Assembly (NCBI RefSeq): GCF_000708045.1 | Contig: NZ_ANIE01000003.1 | Location: 62,001-126,000 of the forward strand | Direction of reading: 5' to 3' | Length of the DNA stretch: 64,000 nucleotides | Source of the DNA: Marinobacter nitratireducens | GTDB taxonomy: Bacteria > Pseudomonadota > Gammaproteobacteria > Pseudomonadales > Oleiphilaceae | Part shown: positions 31,561-41,885 of the stretch, piece after piece | Position numbering within the stretch: position 1 is the first letter of the stretch | Layout: every line of letters starts with the position of its first letter | Translations under genes and position numbers: made by a program | The notes under the pieces: model-generated | Databases searched by the model: none | The model's input: the letters and a program-made list of their open reading frames with translations, nothing else | What the model was told of the DNA's origin: nothing

Positions 31561-32611
31561 AAATGCCGAGGCTGATGGCCAGGCCCAGGGTGTATACCTT
31601 GGAAGAGGCCGTTCGTTGCTGGGCCACGAAAAGGTCGATGGTCCGCTGTGCGATGTCCTCGGCGGTTTCCCGGGAGATCTCGTGAGCCTGCTGGATCGCT
31701 TCTGATTGCAGCGTCTGCCAGAACTCGGTGTCGATGGTCTGCACGCTGGTGATGTGGTCTTTCAGTTCTGCCATGTGCTCGCCAGTGAAGCCGGTGTTCT
31801 GTTTCAGCTCCCGTTTCAGGTCGGCCAGCTCCCGCGCCAGATTCAGGTTTACTTCTGCCGCCACCTCGTCCCGGAGGTGTCGTGTGCGCTCCTCAATCAG
31901 CTGGTTCATGGCTTCCAGCTTGTCCTGGATTGCGCTTTCCTGTTTGTTGCGGGACTCGTCCAGCGCGCGCTTCAGGTGATCAAACTGTTCATCGAACAGG
32001 GAGCTCAGGAGTTCATGCAGGCGATTATTGATATGGGTTTTGACCGCAGAGCGGGCAATCTGCTCGATGAGCTCGCTGGTGAGCGGGACAACATTGGCTT
32101 CTGAGCCAACTGCAGCGGCGCCATTGCCCCCTTTGACTGACATCTCCACCGAGGCATCCTGGGGAACTTCCAGTTGCTCTTCTTCGTGCTCAACGATGTC
32201 GCCTACGGGTGGTACCTCGGGGAGTGTGCCGTCCGTTACATCCCGATCGAGCTGATCCAGTACCAGCGTCAGGCCCTCTGTATGGGGGGGCTTGGTGAGG
32301 ATGTTATAAACGCCGAAGTTCCTGGCCTCTTCCATGAACGACGACGATTTTTTCGATGTACACATGATGATCGGAATGCCGGAGGTGTCCGGATTGCCTT
32401 TGATGGCCTTGGTCGCCTCGACTCCGTTCATCCCGGGCATCAGGTGATCCATGAAGATCACGTCTGGGCGGTCATGGCTGTTCAGGAAGTCCAGTGCTTC
32501 TTCCGCAGAACCCGCCATGTTTACTTCCATGTCACGACCCTCCAGCAATTTGCTCAAGGCAAATCGTGCTACCTTGGAGTCGTCCACCAGCAGAGCGTTC
32601 TTGATCGCCAT
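31520..32611 (-). CDS. receiver-domain protein with coiled coil and C-terminal membrane anchor
   Basis: 363 residues. Residues 1-125 are a CheY-like receiver: Asp10/Asp11 acidic pair, phospho-acceptor Asp55 in [10 protein letters not shown], Thr in IIMCTSKKS and Lys in LTKPP. A short acidic linker follows, then a long helical region (about 180-335) rich in Glu, Gln, Arg and Lys with heptad spacing. The last 20 residues (about 342-361) are a membrane helix. There is no DNA-binding or enzymatic output domain, so it looks like a tail-anchored phosphorylation switch. It is 54 bp downstream of the PEGA/MORN gene on the same strand. I do not know a named homologue. Confidence 0.8.
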   Translation of the reverse strand: MAIKNALLVDDSKVARFALSKLLEGRDMEVNMAGSAEEALDFLNSHDRPDVIFMDHLMPGMNGVEATKAIKGNPDTSGIPIIMCTSKKSSSFMEEARNFGVYNILTKPPHTEGLTLVLDQLDRDVTDGTLPEVPPVGDIVEHEEEQLEVPQDASVEMSVKGGNGAAAVGSEANVVPLTSELIEQIARSAVKTHINNRLHELLSSLFDEQFDHLKRALDESRNKQESAIQDKLEAMNQLIEERTRHLRDEVAAEVNLNLARELADLKRELKQNTGFTGEHMAELKDHITSVQTIDTEFWQTLQSEAIQQAHEISRETAEDIAQRTIDLFVAQQRTASSKVYTLGLAISLGIFSVGIAWLSGLFG

Positions 32612-32665
32612 GTCACTACCTCAATCGTTTACTGCAAAACGCGTGTGTTATCGAGCTGACGCCTG

Positions 32666-33982
32666 TCACCAACCTTCCAGTTCAGGGCACTGAGTCGCTC
32701 GGTAGCTCTTTTCCCGATAACAAACACCGGGTTCTGTAGTGCGGGCTGTGAAAATCTCTCCCGCCGCCGTTGTCAGGCGCACCTGTCCGTAGGGTTTGCC
32801 GTGTTTGAAAGTGGCTTCGATGGAGCTGCCGTTAGGGTTAAGCAGCAGTCCTTTGCCGTGAAACTTGCCTTCCATGTACTCGCCTTCGTATTTTTTACCG
32901 TCGGCGAAAACTTCCGACCCGTTACCGTGGAAGGCTCCGTTCGAAAACTCGCCCTCGTAATGCCTGCCATCCGGATAGGTCAGGGCGCCGCGGCCATGAA
33001 ACTCATCGTTCCGGAAGCCGCCGACGTACAGCATTCCGTCTGCAGTGGTCAGTGAACCGTGGCCATTGAGGCGGCCTTGCTGCCAGTTTCCGGTCAGAAT
33101 GTCGCCACTGGCCATGGTCAGGGTACCTTTGCCATTGAACTGGTCGTTCTTGAACGATCCGGTGTAATGGGAGCCGTCAGCGTCCCGCCAGACACCTTCA
33201 CCGTTGCGCATTCCCGCTTCCCAGTCGCCTTCGTATCGGCTGCCGTCGGAATACCAGGCAGTGCCTTCGCCACTGAACTGACCATCAATGAAGTGGCCTT
33301 CGTATTTCAGTCCGTCACCGTTTTCGTAGGTCCCGTCGCCAGTCTTGACGCCGCCGACCCACTCCCCGTTTCGATAATTCACGGTCGTGTAGGCTTCAAG
33401 CTTGCCGACCAGTGTCAGCTCATTTCCAGCTTCCAAAGACACGCTCTGGCGCCACGGCTTGAATCCGTCCTTGCTGATAACAACTTGGTACTCACCGGGT
33501 TTCAGTTCCAGGTCCAGGCGGGTGGCGCCGTAGGTCTTGCCGTTGATTGATACTGAGTCATCAACGACGTTCGATCGCAGGGTCAGCATGCCGGTGGTCG
33601 GGGCCGGTTTTTCCGGCTCTGGTTCAACTTCGGGGGTTGCTGCTTTTTCAGCGCGCTTGGGCATCGCCTGTGGAGGTTCTGCCATGGCCAGCGTTTGGGG
33701 TTCGTCGGCCAATGGCGAAATCTCGAAGACCTCTGGCTCGGAGGCTTCGGTGTCCTTGGCAACCTTCAGGGTGGGCTCGGGTGCAGGTTCGGGGGTGGGG
33801 GGCGCTTCGGGCTCAGCGGCAATCACTCGTGAAGTGTTGGCGATCGCCGGGGCTTCAGCCTTTAGAGGTGTCGCAGTGTCGGCCATGCTTGCCATGTCCC
33901 TCTGCACCGATGCGAATCCGGCCGTTACCAGAAGCATCAGCGCCAGTGCATTAATGAACAGAAGTGGTCTGAAATCGACCAT
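32666..33982 (-). CDS. PEGA and MORN-repeat protein, membrane anchored
   Basis: 438 residues from ATG 33982, which has AGAGG 7 bp upstream; a TTG two codons earlier is less likely. A hydrophobic N-terminal helix (about 4-24) is followed by a Pro/Glu/Ala-rich stretch (about 35-135). A PEGA domain (about 140-205, with GEYQVVISKDGFKPWRQSV) comes next. Then come about eight MORN repeats of 23 residues each (about 215-400), with the pattern YEGxFxxGxxxGxGxxxxxDG. Two Cys residues lie near the C-terminus. The bulk is probably periplasmic. PEGA is a cell-surface or periplasmic fold and MORN repeats form extended beta-scaffolds. Function is unknown; the receiver-domain gene follows. Confidence 0.8.
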   Translation of the reverse strand: MVDFRPLLFINALALMLLVTAGFASVQRDMASMADTATPLKAEAPAIANTSRVIAAEPEAPPTPEPAPEPTLKVAKDTEASEPEVFEISPLADEPQTLAMAEPPQAMPKRAEKAATPEVEPEPEKPAPTTGMLTLRSNVVDDSVSINGKTYGATRLDLELKPGEYQVVISKDGFKPWRQSVSLEAGNELTLVGKLEAYTTVNYRNGEWVGGVKTGDGTYENGDGLKYEGHFIDGQFSGEGTAWYSDGSRYEGDWEAGMRNGEGVWRDADGSHYTGSFKNDQFNGKGTLTMASGDILTGNWQQGRLNGHGSLTTADGMLYVGGFRNDEFHGRGALTYPDGRHYEGEFSNGAFHGNGSEVFADGKKYEGEYMEGKFHGKGLLLNPNGSSIEATFKHGKPYGQVRLTTAAGEIFTARTTEPGVCYREKSYRATQCPELEGW

Positions 33983-34096
33983 GGCCAAACCTCTTGAACC
34001 TGCTTTCCCTGGAATCTTTCTATCCGGTTATCTTAACCAGTGATTGCAACCTTATGTAACAGAAAGTGTCTGTAGTTAACCAGAATGCAGGCCAAA

Positions 34097-34558
34097 TCAC
34101 ACTTTGTCCGGAAGCTGATCATGGTTGAGCTGTTCCCAGGACCGCATGTACACGTCTGCTTCATATTCATAGGGTGAGCGGAACGGTGTCAGCACGAAAT
34201 CAAATACCAGGAAAATAAAGCCAATTGAGGCCCAGGCAATCGTCAGTGTGCTCAGGGTTGTCGCCTGGACTTCCGGGTTGGCATCCACGAAATCCTGGAG
34301 GAGCGGGATGAATTCCGAGGCCATAACCACGGGATTGAAGCTCGCCAGCACAAAGGGAATCCAGAACGCGATGAATATCGGGAAGAACCCAAACGACCAT
34401 AGCACCCGTCGCAGAAGGTAGATGGCAACTTCCCGCCAGAATCGTTGCCGAATTTCCGGAACTTTCCGGATGCGCTCGATGTAACGCCGACGTTCAGCCC
34501 AGTAGGCGGCGACTTCCGGGGCATCGACGGATTTTGTTTTCGGGGGGGCGGTGGTCAT
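34097..34558 (-). CDS. small membrane protein with two transmembrane helices
   Basis: 153 residues. A basic, helical N-terminal part (about 15-50, rich in Arg and Glu) is followed by two membrane segments (about 52-75 and 104-124) separated by a loop of about 28 residues. A short polar C-terminus follows. I do not recognise the family. It is the first gene of a three-gene - strand run with the PEGA/MORN and receiver-domain genes, 114 bp before the former. It is divergent from the M16C peptidase gene. Confidence 0.7.
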   Translation of the reverse strand: MTTAPPKTKSVDAPEVAAYWAERRRYIERIRKVPEIRQRFWREVAIYLLRRVLWSFGFFPIFIAFWIPFVLASFNPVVMASEFIPLLQDFVDANPEVQATTLSTLTIAWASIGFIFLVFDFVLTPFRSPYEYEADVYMRSWEQLNHDQLPDKV

Positions 34559-34656
34559 GGATTGAAGTACTACCTTATCGGTTCTGGACTGTGCATGATA
34601 ATCGAAACTACGTGTTACCCTACAAGTCTACTTACGTTAAAGACAGGATAGTTTGA

Positions 34657-37581
34657 ATGGCTGCAGTGATCGACAACGCAACCCATCCGGCCTTTGAAAA
34701 GCTTCGTACGCACCGGATTGGCACCCTCAATCTCGATGTTGAGGAATATCGCCATAAAAAAACCGGTGCCCGTCATCTACACCTGGCGGCAGATAACGAT
34801 GAAAACGTATTCTTCGTTGCCCTGCGAACCTTCCCGATGGATTCCACCGGCGTAGCCCACATCCTGGAACATACGGCGCTATGTGGCAGTGAGCGTTTCC
34901 CTGTTCGTGATCCGTTTTTCATGATGATCCGGCGTTCCCTTAATACCTTCATGAATGCTTTCACCAGCAGTGACTGGACGGCCTATCCGTTTGCGTCCAT
35001 GAACCGAAAGGATTTCGATAACCTGCTGTCGGTGTATCTGGATTCGGTCTTTTTCTCCAAGCTCGATCCCATGGACTTCTCCCAGGAAGGTCATCGCCTG
35101 GAGTTCGACAAACCGGACGATCCTGAAACCGATCTTGTCTACCGGGGGGTTGTCTACAACGAGATGAAGGGGGCGATGAGTTCGCCTACCTCCCAGCTCT
35201 GGCAAAACCTGAGCAGCCATCTGTTTCCGACCACCACCTACCACTACAACAGTGGTGGTGAGCCGGATCATATCGTTGATCTCAGCTATGAGGACCTGGT
35301 CAAGTTTTACCGCCACCATTACCACCCCAGCAACGCTATTTTTGCCACTTATGGCAACATCCCGGCCCGGGAACACCATAACCGATTCGAGGAGCTGGCT
35401 CTGAAGCGCTTTGATCGTCTGGACATCAAGCTTCCGGTGCATGATGAAAAACGGATGTTCGCGCCTCTTCGGGTCGAGCAGGGGTACGCAGTGAACGAGG
35501 GTGAGGGGACCGACAGCAAAACCCATATCGTGATGGGGTGGCTGCTGGGTCACAGTTTTGACCTGCAGGAAAACCTGGAGGGGCAGTTGCTGTCTGCCGT
35601 GTTGCTTGAAAACAGCGCGTCTCCCCTGATGCGGGCGCTGGAAACGACCGAGCTTGGGCATGCCCCTTCTCCCATGTGCGGTCTTGAGGACTCGAACCGG
35701 GAAATGACGTTTGTCTGCGGCATCGAAGGCAGTGAGCCAGAGAAGCAGGCGGAGTTGGAGGAGCTGATTGAGGCCACACTGCAGAAGGTCGTAGACGAAG
35801 GTGTCAGTGAGGATCGCCTGGAAGCGATTCTGCACCAACTGGAACTGCATCAGCGAGAAATTGCCGGTGACCAGTTTCCTTACGGGCTTCAGTTGATCAT
35901 GAGTGCCATCGCGCCGATGGTTCATGGGGGAGATCCGGTTGAGCTGTTGGACCTGGAGCCTGTGCTGGCAAGCCTGAGGGAGAAGATCAAGGATCCACAG
36001 TATGTGCCGGGCCTGATCCGAAAGAAACTGCTGGATAATCCGCACCGGGTGACCCTGACGTTGCGTCCCGATGACAAGCTTGAAGGCCGTCGTCAACAAG
36101 CGATTCGTGAGGCTCTGGCGGAGAAGAAGGCCAGGCTCACCGACGAGGAGAAGCAGCAGATCGTCGACCGGGCGAAGGCTCTGGAAGAGCGTCAGATGCA
36201 TAAGGACGACCTGTCGATTCTGCCCAAAGTGGATCTGACCGATGTTCCCCTGCAGATGCCTGAACCTGAAGCGCGTTACGATGGGGATATTTCGGCCACT
36301 GTCTATGCCCGTGGTACCAATGGTCTCGTGTATGAGCAGGTCGTGGTTCCGGTGCCGGAGCTTTCTGAGGAAGAGCTATTGCTGGTCCCGTATTACACCA
36401 CCCTCATTTCAGAGGTGGGCTGTGGTGATCTGGATTATCTTCAGATGCAGGACCGCATTTCAGCGGAATCCGGTGGCATCGGCGCGGCGTTTAGTTCGAA
36501 AGGCCGAATTGATGACGTGCAGGATCTGTCCGGCTACATCATCTTCAATGGCAAGGCCTTGGCACGTAACCGTGGCGCATTGACCAAACTTCTGAAAGAT
36601 GTGTACACCAGCGCACGTTTCGATGAAAAGGGCCGGATCCGGGAGATCATTGCCCAGATTCGCGCGCGTCGTGAGCAGGCCGTGACTGGAAGCGGTCATG
36701 CGCTGGCAATGGGGGCAGCGGCTCAGGGCATCAGCTCTGGCGCGTGGTTGTCGTTCCGCCTCGGTGGGCTGGCTGGTATCCGCGGCACCAAGCAGCTGGA
36801 TCAGTCTCTCAAAGAACCGGCAGAGCTGGACGCGTTCTGCAATAAGCTAGCGGCGCTCCATCAGAAGATCAGCCAGCAGCAACGTCAGTTCCTGGTGATC
36901 GGTGAGGATGAACAGCTGTCGGCCATGGTCGATGATCTCAAATCATGCTGGACCAATGAGCCCGGCGTTTCCGGGGTAGCCTGGAAGATGGATCCGGTCA
37001 ACTACACCACGCGTGAAGCCTGGTTGACCTCGACGCAGGTCAATTTCTGCGCCAAGGCCTACAGCACTGTGCCGGTGGATCACCCCGACGCGGCAGCGCT
37101 GACGGTGCTGGGTGGGTTCTTGCGTAACGGGTATCTGCACACCGCCATTCGGGAAAAGGGCGGCGCCTATGGTGGGGGTGCAGGGCAGGACAGCGTGAAT
37201 GGCACCTTCCGGTTCTTCTCCTACCGGGACCCCCGACTGGCTGAAACCCTGGATGACTTTGACAAGGCCCTGGAGTGGTTGCAGAAGGAAGAACATGATG
37301 CCCAGGATCTGGAGGAGTCCATTCTTGGTGTGATCGGCCAGCTGGATCGCCCCCGTTCACCGGCCGGTGCGGCCCGGCATGCCTTCCATAACAAGCTGTT
37401 CGGGCGCACCCCGGAGCAACGCGCGCGTTTCCGGGAGCGTGTGTTGTCGGTCACCCTGGAGGATCTCAGGCGAGTGGCCAGCACCTGGCTAGTGCCGGAA
37501 AACGCCAATACGGCCGTTGTGACCAGTCCTGAAAACCGGGATCTGGTGACGTCATTGGGGCTGTCCGTGCAGGAGCTGTAA
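34657..37581 (+). CDS. M16C metalloprotease, PreP-like
   Basis: 974 residues, full length for presequence protease-like M16C enzymes. The inverted zinc motif HILEH uses His68, Glu71 and His72, and the third ligand is probably the Glu in VVYNEMKGAM near 172. The N- and C-terminal halves are two related M16 modules joined by a Glu/Lys-rich helical linker (about 480-530). RNGYLHTAIREKGGAYGGG in the C-terminal half is the family substrate-binding stretch. Organelle relatives degrade targeting peptides; bacterial ones degrade unstructured oligopeptides. No signal peptide is seen. A terminator follows. Confidence 0.9.
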   Translation: MAAVIDNATHPAFEKLRTHRIGTLNLDVEEYRHKKTGARHLHLAADNDENVFFVALRTFPMDSTGVAHILEHTALCGSERFPVRDPFFMMIRRSLNTFMNAFTSSDWTAYPFASMNRKDFDNLLSVYLDSVFFSKLDPMDFSQEGHRLEFDKPDDPETDLVYRGVVYNEMKGAMSSPTSQLWQNLSSHLFPTTTYHYNSGGEPDHIVDLSYEDLVKFYRHHYHPSNAIFATYGNIPAREHHNRFEELALKRFDRLDIKLPVHDEKRMFAPLRVEQGYAVNEGEGTDSKTHIVMGWLLGHSFDLQENLEGQLLSAVLLENSASPLMRALETTELGHAPSPMCGLEDSNREMTFVCGIEGSEPEKQAELEELIEATLQKVVDEGVSEDRLEAILHQLELHQREIAGDQFPYGLQLIMSAIAPMVHGGDPVELLDLEPVLASLREKIKDPQYVPGLIRKKLLDNPHRVTLTLRPDDKLEGRRQQAIREALAEKKARLTDEEKQQIVDRAKALEERQMHKDDLSILPKVDLTDVPLQMPEPEARYDGDISATVYARGTNGLVYEQVVVPVPELSEEELLLVPYYTTLISEVGCGDLDYLQMQDRISAESGGIGAAFSSKGRIDDVQDLSGYIIFNGKALARNRGALTKLLKDVYTSARFDEKGRIREIIAQIRARREQAVTGSGHALAMGAAAQGISSGAWLSFRLGGLAGIRGTKQLDQSLKEPAELDAFCNKLAALHQKISQQQRQFLVIGEDEQLSAMVDDLKSCWTNEPGVSGVAWKMDPVNYTTREAWLTSTQVNFCAKAYSTVPVDHPDAAALTVLGGFLRNGYLHTAIREKGGAYGGGAGQDSVNGTFRFFSYRDPRLAETLDDFDKALEWLQKEEHDAQDLEESILGVIGQLDRPRSPAGAARHAFHNKLFGRTPEQRARFRERVLSVTLEDLRRVASTWLVPENANTAVVTSPENRDLVTSLGLSVQEL

Positions 37582-37601
37582 TCCGCCGACTGATCCGATT
37601 G

Positions 37602-37631
37602 AAAAAGAGGGCCGTTTGGTCCTCTTTTTTT
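37602..37631. terminator. bidirectional terminator between the peptidase gene and ppsR
   Basis: Arms 37602-37613 and 37618-37629 (12 bp, one G-T pair), loop GTTT, T-run on the + strand and A-run on the left. It can end both convergent transcripts. Confidence 0.85.
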
Positions 37632-37644
37632 CCACTCGGGTGAC

Positions 37645-38460
37645 TTAGCGATTCCGTTTCAGGCCGGTTGTCACCATGATTCGCGTGGAAATCTCTTCCA
37701 CGGAATAGGCTGTGGTGTTCAGGTAGGGAATTCGTTCCCGTCGGTACATCAGTTCAATCTCTTCGATTTCGTGCATGCACTGTTTCAGAGAGGAATACCT
37801 TGAATTGGGACGGCGCTCGTTGCGGATCGTGGCCAGCCGCTCGGGATCGATGGTGAGACCAAAGATCTTCTGCTTGTGCGGCCGGAGAGCGCCCGGAATC
37901 TTTTGATCCTCCAGGTCCTCTTCCGTGATCGGGTAGTTGGCTGCCTTGATTCCGTATTGCAGGGCCAGGTACAGGCAGGTTGGCGTTTTCCCACTTCGGG
38001 ATGCGCCCACGAGAATCAGATCGGCTTCATCGTAATGGCGTGTGCGTGCGCCATCATCATTGTCCAGAGCGAAGTTGACGGCGTTGATCCGGCGCTCATA
38101 GCCGCCCTCGTTGTTGATGGAGTGGGATTTGCCGACGGTATACGAGGACGAGGACTGAAGCTCCTGCTCCAAGGGGCTCAGGAAAGTGCCGAAAATATCC
38201 ACCATGAATCCGTCCGCCGTGGAAATGATGGCGCGGATATCACTGTTGACGATGGTGTCGAACACCAGCGGACGTTCACCGTCGGTTTCTGCGGCCTTGT
38301 TTATGCGCTTGACCATGTCGTGGGCCTTTTCTTCATCATCGATATAAGGCACCGTAATTCTTTCGAACTCAATTTTCTCAAATTGGGCCAACAAACTGTG
38401 GCCGAGTGCTTCAGCGGTCAGACCAGTGCCGTCTGAAATGAAGAAAGCAGTGCGTCTCAT
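37645..38460 (-). CDS. ppsR: phosphoenolpyruvate synthase regulatory protein (kinase/pyrophosphorylase)
   Basis: 271 residues of the DUF299 family. The N-terminus [12 protein letters not shown] is typical, and the P-loop [15 protein letters not shown] is near 151-165. The protein inactivates PEP synthase by ADP-dependent phosphorylation of a Thr next to the catalytic His, and reactivates it by phosphate-dependent pyrophosphorolysis. Its target ppsA is the divergent neighbour, 180 bp away, which is the usual arrangement and supports the assignment strongly. Confidence 0.95.
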   Translation of the reverse strand: MRRTAFFISDGTGLTAEALGHSLLAQFEKIEFERITVPYIDDEEKAHDMVKRINKAAETDGERPLVFDTIVNSDIRAIISTADGFMVDIFGTFLSPLEQELQSSSSYTVGKSHSINNEGGYERRINAVNFALDNDDGARTRHYDEADLILVGASRSGKTPTCLYLALQYGIKAANYPITEEDLEDQKIPGALRPHKQKIFGLTIDPERLATIRNERRPNSRYSSLKQCMHEIEEIELMYRRERIPYLNTTAYSVEEISTRIMVTTGLKRNR

Positions 38461-38640
38461 GGCAAAATATCCGGTAATGAATGGTCAGGGAGTTGGTTGT
38501 GTCCCTAGGTAATTTCCGCAGGTTACAGTATCATACACGCCAAGTTCGAGACTCCGCAGCGGATATTGTTTACTTCAGAGACTTCGATATCACGCTGGCC
38601 GGGCAGGCTCTTTGCAATACAGATTCAAGGGAGACGTGCT

Positions 38641-41013
38641 TTGGAAGATTACATTATCTGGTTTGATCACCTGGGAATGTCCGATGTTGACCGGGTGGGC
38701 GGAAAGAATGCCTCTCTCGGAGAAATGATCAGTAATCTCGCCAACGCAGGTGTTACCGTTCCGGGTGGTTTTGCGACCACAGCCCACGCCTACCGTGAGT
38801 TCCTGGCGACCGACGGACTGAAAGATAAGATCGACAACGCGCTGGACCAGCTTGACGTTAACGATGTGAACGAACTGGCTCGCGTAGGCGCCCAGATTCG
38901 TCAGTGGGTTATCGAAACCGATTTCCCGGATGTCCTTGAGAAATCGCTGGAAGAGGCGTTTGCCAAACTGCAGGATGGCAACGAACACATGGCCGTGGCA
39001 GTGCGCTCTTCTGCAACGGCTGAAGATCTGCCCGATGCATCATTCGCGGGCCAGCAGGAAACCTTCCTGAACGTGATCGGCCTGGAGCAGGTTAGAACAT
39101 CGGTCAAAGAGGTCTTTGCCTCACTGTTCAACGACCGTGCCATCTCCTACCGCGTGCACCACGGCTTTGATCACAAGCTGGTTGCCCTCTCTGCCGGTAT
39201 CCAGAAGATGGTCCGCAGCGAAACCGCCGCTAGTGGCGTCATGTTCACCCTGGATACCGAGTCGGGTTTCCGTGATGTCGTGTTTGTTACCGCCTCTTAC
39301 GGGTTGGGGGAAACCGTGGTTCAGGGGGCCGTAAACCCGGATGAGTTCTATGTCCACAAGCCAACGCTGGCGGCGGGCCGTCCATCCGTACTGCGCCGTA
39401 ACCTGGGTAGCAAGGCCATCAAGATGGTTTACCACACCAACCCGGGTGAGGGTGAGTTTGTGGAAACCGTGAAAGTTGAGCAGGAAGACCGTAATCGTTT
39501 CTGTATCACCGACGCGGAAGTTGAAGAACTGGCCAAGCAGGCCATGATCATCGAGAAGCACTACCAGCGTCCGATGGACATTGAGTGGGCCAAGGACGGT
39601 GATGACGGCAAGATTTACATCGTTCAGGCGCGTCCTGAGACGGTCAAGAGCCGTGCGTCAGCGAATGTCATGGAGCGGTACCTGCTGAAAGAAACCGGCA
39701 ACGTGCTGGTAGAAGGCCGCAGTATTGGTCACAAGATTGGCAGCGGCCCGGTCAAGGTTATCACCAGCATCAATGAAATGGATCGGGTTCAGGCTGGTGA
39801 CGTTCTGGTCACCGATATGACCGATCCGGACTGGGAACCGGTCATGAAGCGCGCTTCTGCCATTGTGACTGATCGTGGTGGCCGTACCTGTCACGCCGCG
39901 ATCATTGCCCGCGAGCTGGGTATTCCGGCGGTTGTGGGTTGTGGCGATGCAACCGAGGTTCTGAAAGAAGGGCAGGAAGTCACGGTTTCCTGTGCCGAAG
40001 GCGACACCGGCATGATTTACGAAGGCGCACTGGACTTCGAGCTGCGCGAGAATACCGTCGATTCCATGCCGAACATTCCGTTCAAGATCATGATGAACGT
40101 GGGTAACCCGGATCGCGCGTTCGATTTCCAGGCACTGCCAAACGAAGGTGTGGGCCTGGCGCGTCTCGAATTCATCATCAACCGCATGATTGGTGTGCAT
40201 CCGAAGGCGCTGTTGAATTTCGATGGCTTGCCGCGGGACATCAAGCAGACGGTTGAGAAACGGATCTCCGGCTATGATTCACCGGTCGACTTCTACGTGG
40301 ACAAGCTGGTTGAGGGCATCTCCACCCTGGCAGCCGCGTTTGCGCCCAAGAAAGTGATCGTTCGTCTGTCCGACTTCAAATCGAACGAGTATGCGAACCT
40401 GATTGGCGGCACTCTCTACGAGCCGGATGAAGAAAACCCGATGCTGGGCTTCCGGGGTGCTTCCCGTTACATCTCTGACACCTTCCGGGACTGCTTCGAG
40501 CTGGAATGCCGTGCCCTGAAGAAGGTGCGTAACGACATGGGGCTGACCAACGTTGAGGTCATGGTACCGTTTGTCCGGACCGTCGGTGAGGCCGAGCAGG
40601 TGGTTAACCTGTTGGCGGAGAATGGTCTCAAGCGTGGTGAGAACGACCTGCGCGTGATCATGATGTGTGAGCTTCCGGCTAATGCATTGTTGGCTGACCA
40701 GTTCCTCGAGCACTTTGATGGCTTCTCAATCGGCTCCAACGATCTGACCCAGCTCACTCTTGGCCTGGATCGGGACTCAGGCATTATTGCCCACCTGTTT
40801 GATGAGCGTAACGATGCGGTCAAGGCCCTGCTGTCGAATGCGATTCAGGCGTGCAAGAAGGCTGGAAAATACATTGGCATCTGTGGCCAGGGGCCGTCAG
40901 ATCATCCAGATCTTGCCAAGTGGTTGATGGATCAGGGGATTGATACTGTGTCCCTGAACCCGGACTCGGTTCTGGATACCTGGTTCTTCCTGGCCGATGA
41001 AAAAATCGACTGA
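38641..41013 (+). CDS. ppsA: phosphoenolpyruvate synthase
   Basis: 790 residues from a TTG at 38641 with AAGGGAG at 38627-38633, 7 bp away. The longer frame to 38566 adds 25 unconserved residues; the family starts directly before [21 protein letters not shown]. The phosphohistidine domain has [21 protein letters not shown], where the Thr before Cys-His is the PpsR target. The C-terminal PEP domain ends with [14 protein letters not shown]. It converts pyruvate, ATP and water to PEP, AMP and phosphate, and so begins gluconeogenesis from C3 acids; this fits with the GapB-type dehydrogenase in the same window. Confidence 0.97.
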   Translation: MEDYIIWFDHLGMSDVDRVGGKNASLGEMISNLANAGVTVPGGFATTAHAYREFLATDGLKDKIDNALDQLDVNDVNELARVGAQIRQWVIETDFPDVLEKSLEEAFAKLQDGNEHMAVAVRSSATAEDLPDASFAGQQETFLNVIGLEQVRTSVKEVFASLFNDRAISYRVHHGFDHKLVALSAGIQKMVRSETAASGVMFTLDTESGFRDVVFVTASYGLGETVVQGAVNPDEFYVHKPTLAAGRPSVLRRNLGSKAIKMVYHTNPGEGEFVETVKVEQEDRNRFCITDAEVEELAKQAMIIEKHYQRPMDIEWAKDGDDGKIYIVQARPETVKSRASANVMERYLLKETGNVLVEGRSIGHKIGSGPVKVITSINEMDRVQAGDVLVTDMTDPDWEPVMKRASAIVTDRGGRTCHAAIIARELGIPAVVGCGDATEVLKEGQEVTVSCAEGDTGMIYEGALDFELRENTVDSMPNIPFKIMMNVGNPDRAFDFQALPNEGVGLARLEFIINRMIGVHPKALLNFDGLPRDIKQTVEKRISGYDSPVDFYVDKLVEGISTLAAAFAPKKVIVRLSDFKSNEYANLIGGTLYEPDEENPMLGFRGASRYISDTFRDCFELECRALKKVRNDMGLTNVEVMVPFVRTVGEAEQVVNLLAENGLKRGENDLRVIMMCELPANALLADQFLEHFDGFSIGSNDLTQLTLGLDRDSGIIAHLFDERNDAVKALLSNAIQACKKAGKYIGICGQGPSDHPDLAKWLMDQGIDTVSLNPDSVLDTWFFLADEKID

Positions 41014-41049
41014 GACCCATTATTCAATCCAGGAATAGGAGAACGAAAA

Positions 41050-41529
41050 GTGGCAGATATTATTACGCCTGATCTTTGTGACGAGTTTCCGGATGTGCAG
41101 GTGGTGGAGCCTGGTTTTAACAACTACGGTGGCATCAGGGCGTTTGGTGGTGAGATTGTCACCGTCAAGTGCTTCGAGGACAACTCGGTGGTCAAGGAGC
41201 AGGTCGGTCAGCCAGGCAATGGCCGTGTTATGGTCGTTGATGGTGGGGCGTCCAAGCGCAACGCCCTGCTGGGCGACATGCTGGCGGAGAAGGCAGCCAA
41301 GAACGGTTGGGCTGGGCTGGTCATCTATGGCTGCATCCGCGATGTCGATGAGATTGGTAAAACCGATCTGGGAGTGCAGGCGCTTGGAACAGTGCCCATG
41401 AAAACGGAAAAGCGTGGTATTGGTGACCTGAATGTACCGGTCAAATTCCACGGTGTGACATTCTACCCGGGACAATACATCTACGCCGACAACAACGGCA
41501 TTATTGTCTCCGAGAAGCCTCTCGTTTAA
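41050..41529 (+). CDS. rraA: ribonuclease E activity regulator RraA
   Basis: 159 residues, full length. Visible motifs are [16 protein letters not shown] at the start, [27 protein letters not shown] in the middle and [15 protein letters not shown]. The GTG start has AGGAG about 9 bp upstream, and the gene follows ppsA by 36 bp on the same strand. RraA binds the C-terminal scaffold of RNase E and lowers its activity in E. coli. The rne gene lies about 3 kb away on the other strand. The fold is shared with HMG/CHA aldolases, so an enzymatic role is a minor alternative. Confidence 0.93.
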   Translation: MADIITPDLCDEFPDVQVVEPGFNNYGGIRAFGGEIVTVKCFEDNSVVKEQVGQPGNGRVMVVDGGASKRNALLGDMLAEKAAKNGWAGLVIYGCIRDVDEIGKTDLGVQALGTVPMKTEKRGIGDLNVPVKFHGVTFYPGQYIYADNNGIIVSEKPLV

Positions 41530-41539
41530 GGCTTGTCTG

Positions 41540-41577
41540 TGTCTCGGGTGGTGCGGTTTCGCTGCACGCCCGGGACA
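41540..41577. terminator. hairpin between convergent rraA and PilZ genes
   Basis: Arms 41540-41548 and 41569-41577 (9 bp with one G-T pair) enclose a further GTGC/GCAC stem. There is no T-run, so intrinsic termination is uncertain. Confidence 0.4.
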
Positions 41578-41593
41578 GCTCCGACCCTGGCGG

Positions 41594-41881
41594 TCAGGTC
41601 ACTTCATTGATTGTGGTTCCGATCAGGAATCCTTCTCCCTCAAGTTCACACCGAAGTACTTCACAGACCGTCTCGAGGGGCGGAATGGCATCCCCGGTAG
41701 GGTGAAGAACCGTTTTCAGCTCCTCCCCTACGGCGACTGGCCGATCTACAAACAGCTGCATGCCTGTGGCGCTGAGATCGCGGCAGGTGCCGCTGAAAAC
41801 CTCGCCCTTGCTGTTGGTGATCTCAATTTCCGAGTTCACCTGCATGCGATGAAAATCGCGCTTTTCCGAATAGTCCTTCAT
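41594..41881 (-). CDS. single-domain PilZ protein
   Basis: 95 residues that make up one PilZ domain. The N-terminal EKRDFHRMQVN is a looser form of the RxxxR c-di-GMP motif (Arg8 and Arg12). The second motif RDLSATGMQL (near 34) fits D/N-x-S-x-x-G. It could bind c-di-GMP, although the first motif is not perfect. It starts 4 bp after the SH3/coiled-coil gene, so the two are probably co-transcribed and translationally coupled. The output target is unknown. Confidence 0.85.
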   Translation of the reverse strand: MKDYSEKRDFHRMQVNSEIEITNSKGEVFSGTCRDLSATGMQLFVDRPVAVGEELKTVLHPTGDAIPPLETVCEVLRCELEGEGFLIGTTINEVT

Positions 41882-41885
41882 AGCG

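Noticed and set aside
32960..33380. DNA tandem repeat array
   Set aside because: The periodicity is at the protein level (MORN repeats); the DNA units are too diverged to be a recent tandem repeat.
34879..36201. 440-codon open frame opposite the M16C peptidase gene
   Set aside because: The M16C frame has clear motifs over its full length; the opposite frame resembles no family and is explained by codon bias.
38566..38640. N-terminal extension of ppsA
   Set aside because: The 25 extra residues are not family-like, and a better start (TTG 38641) has AAGGGAG at ideal distance.
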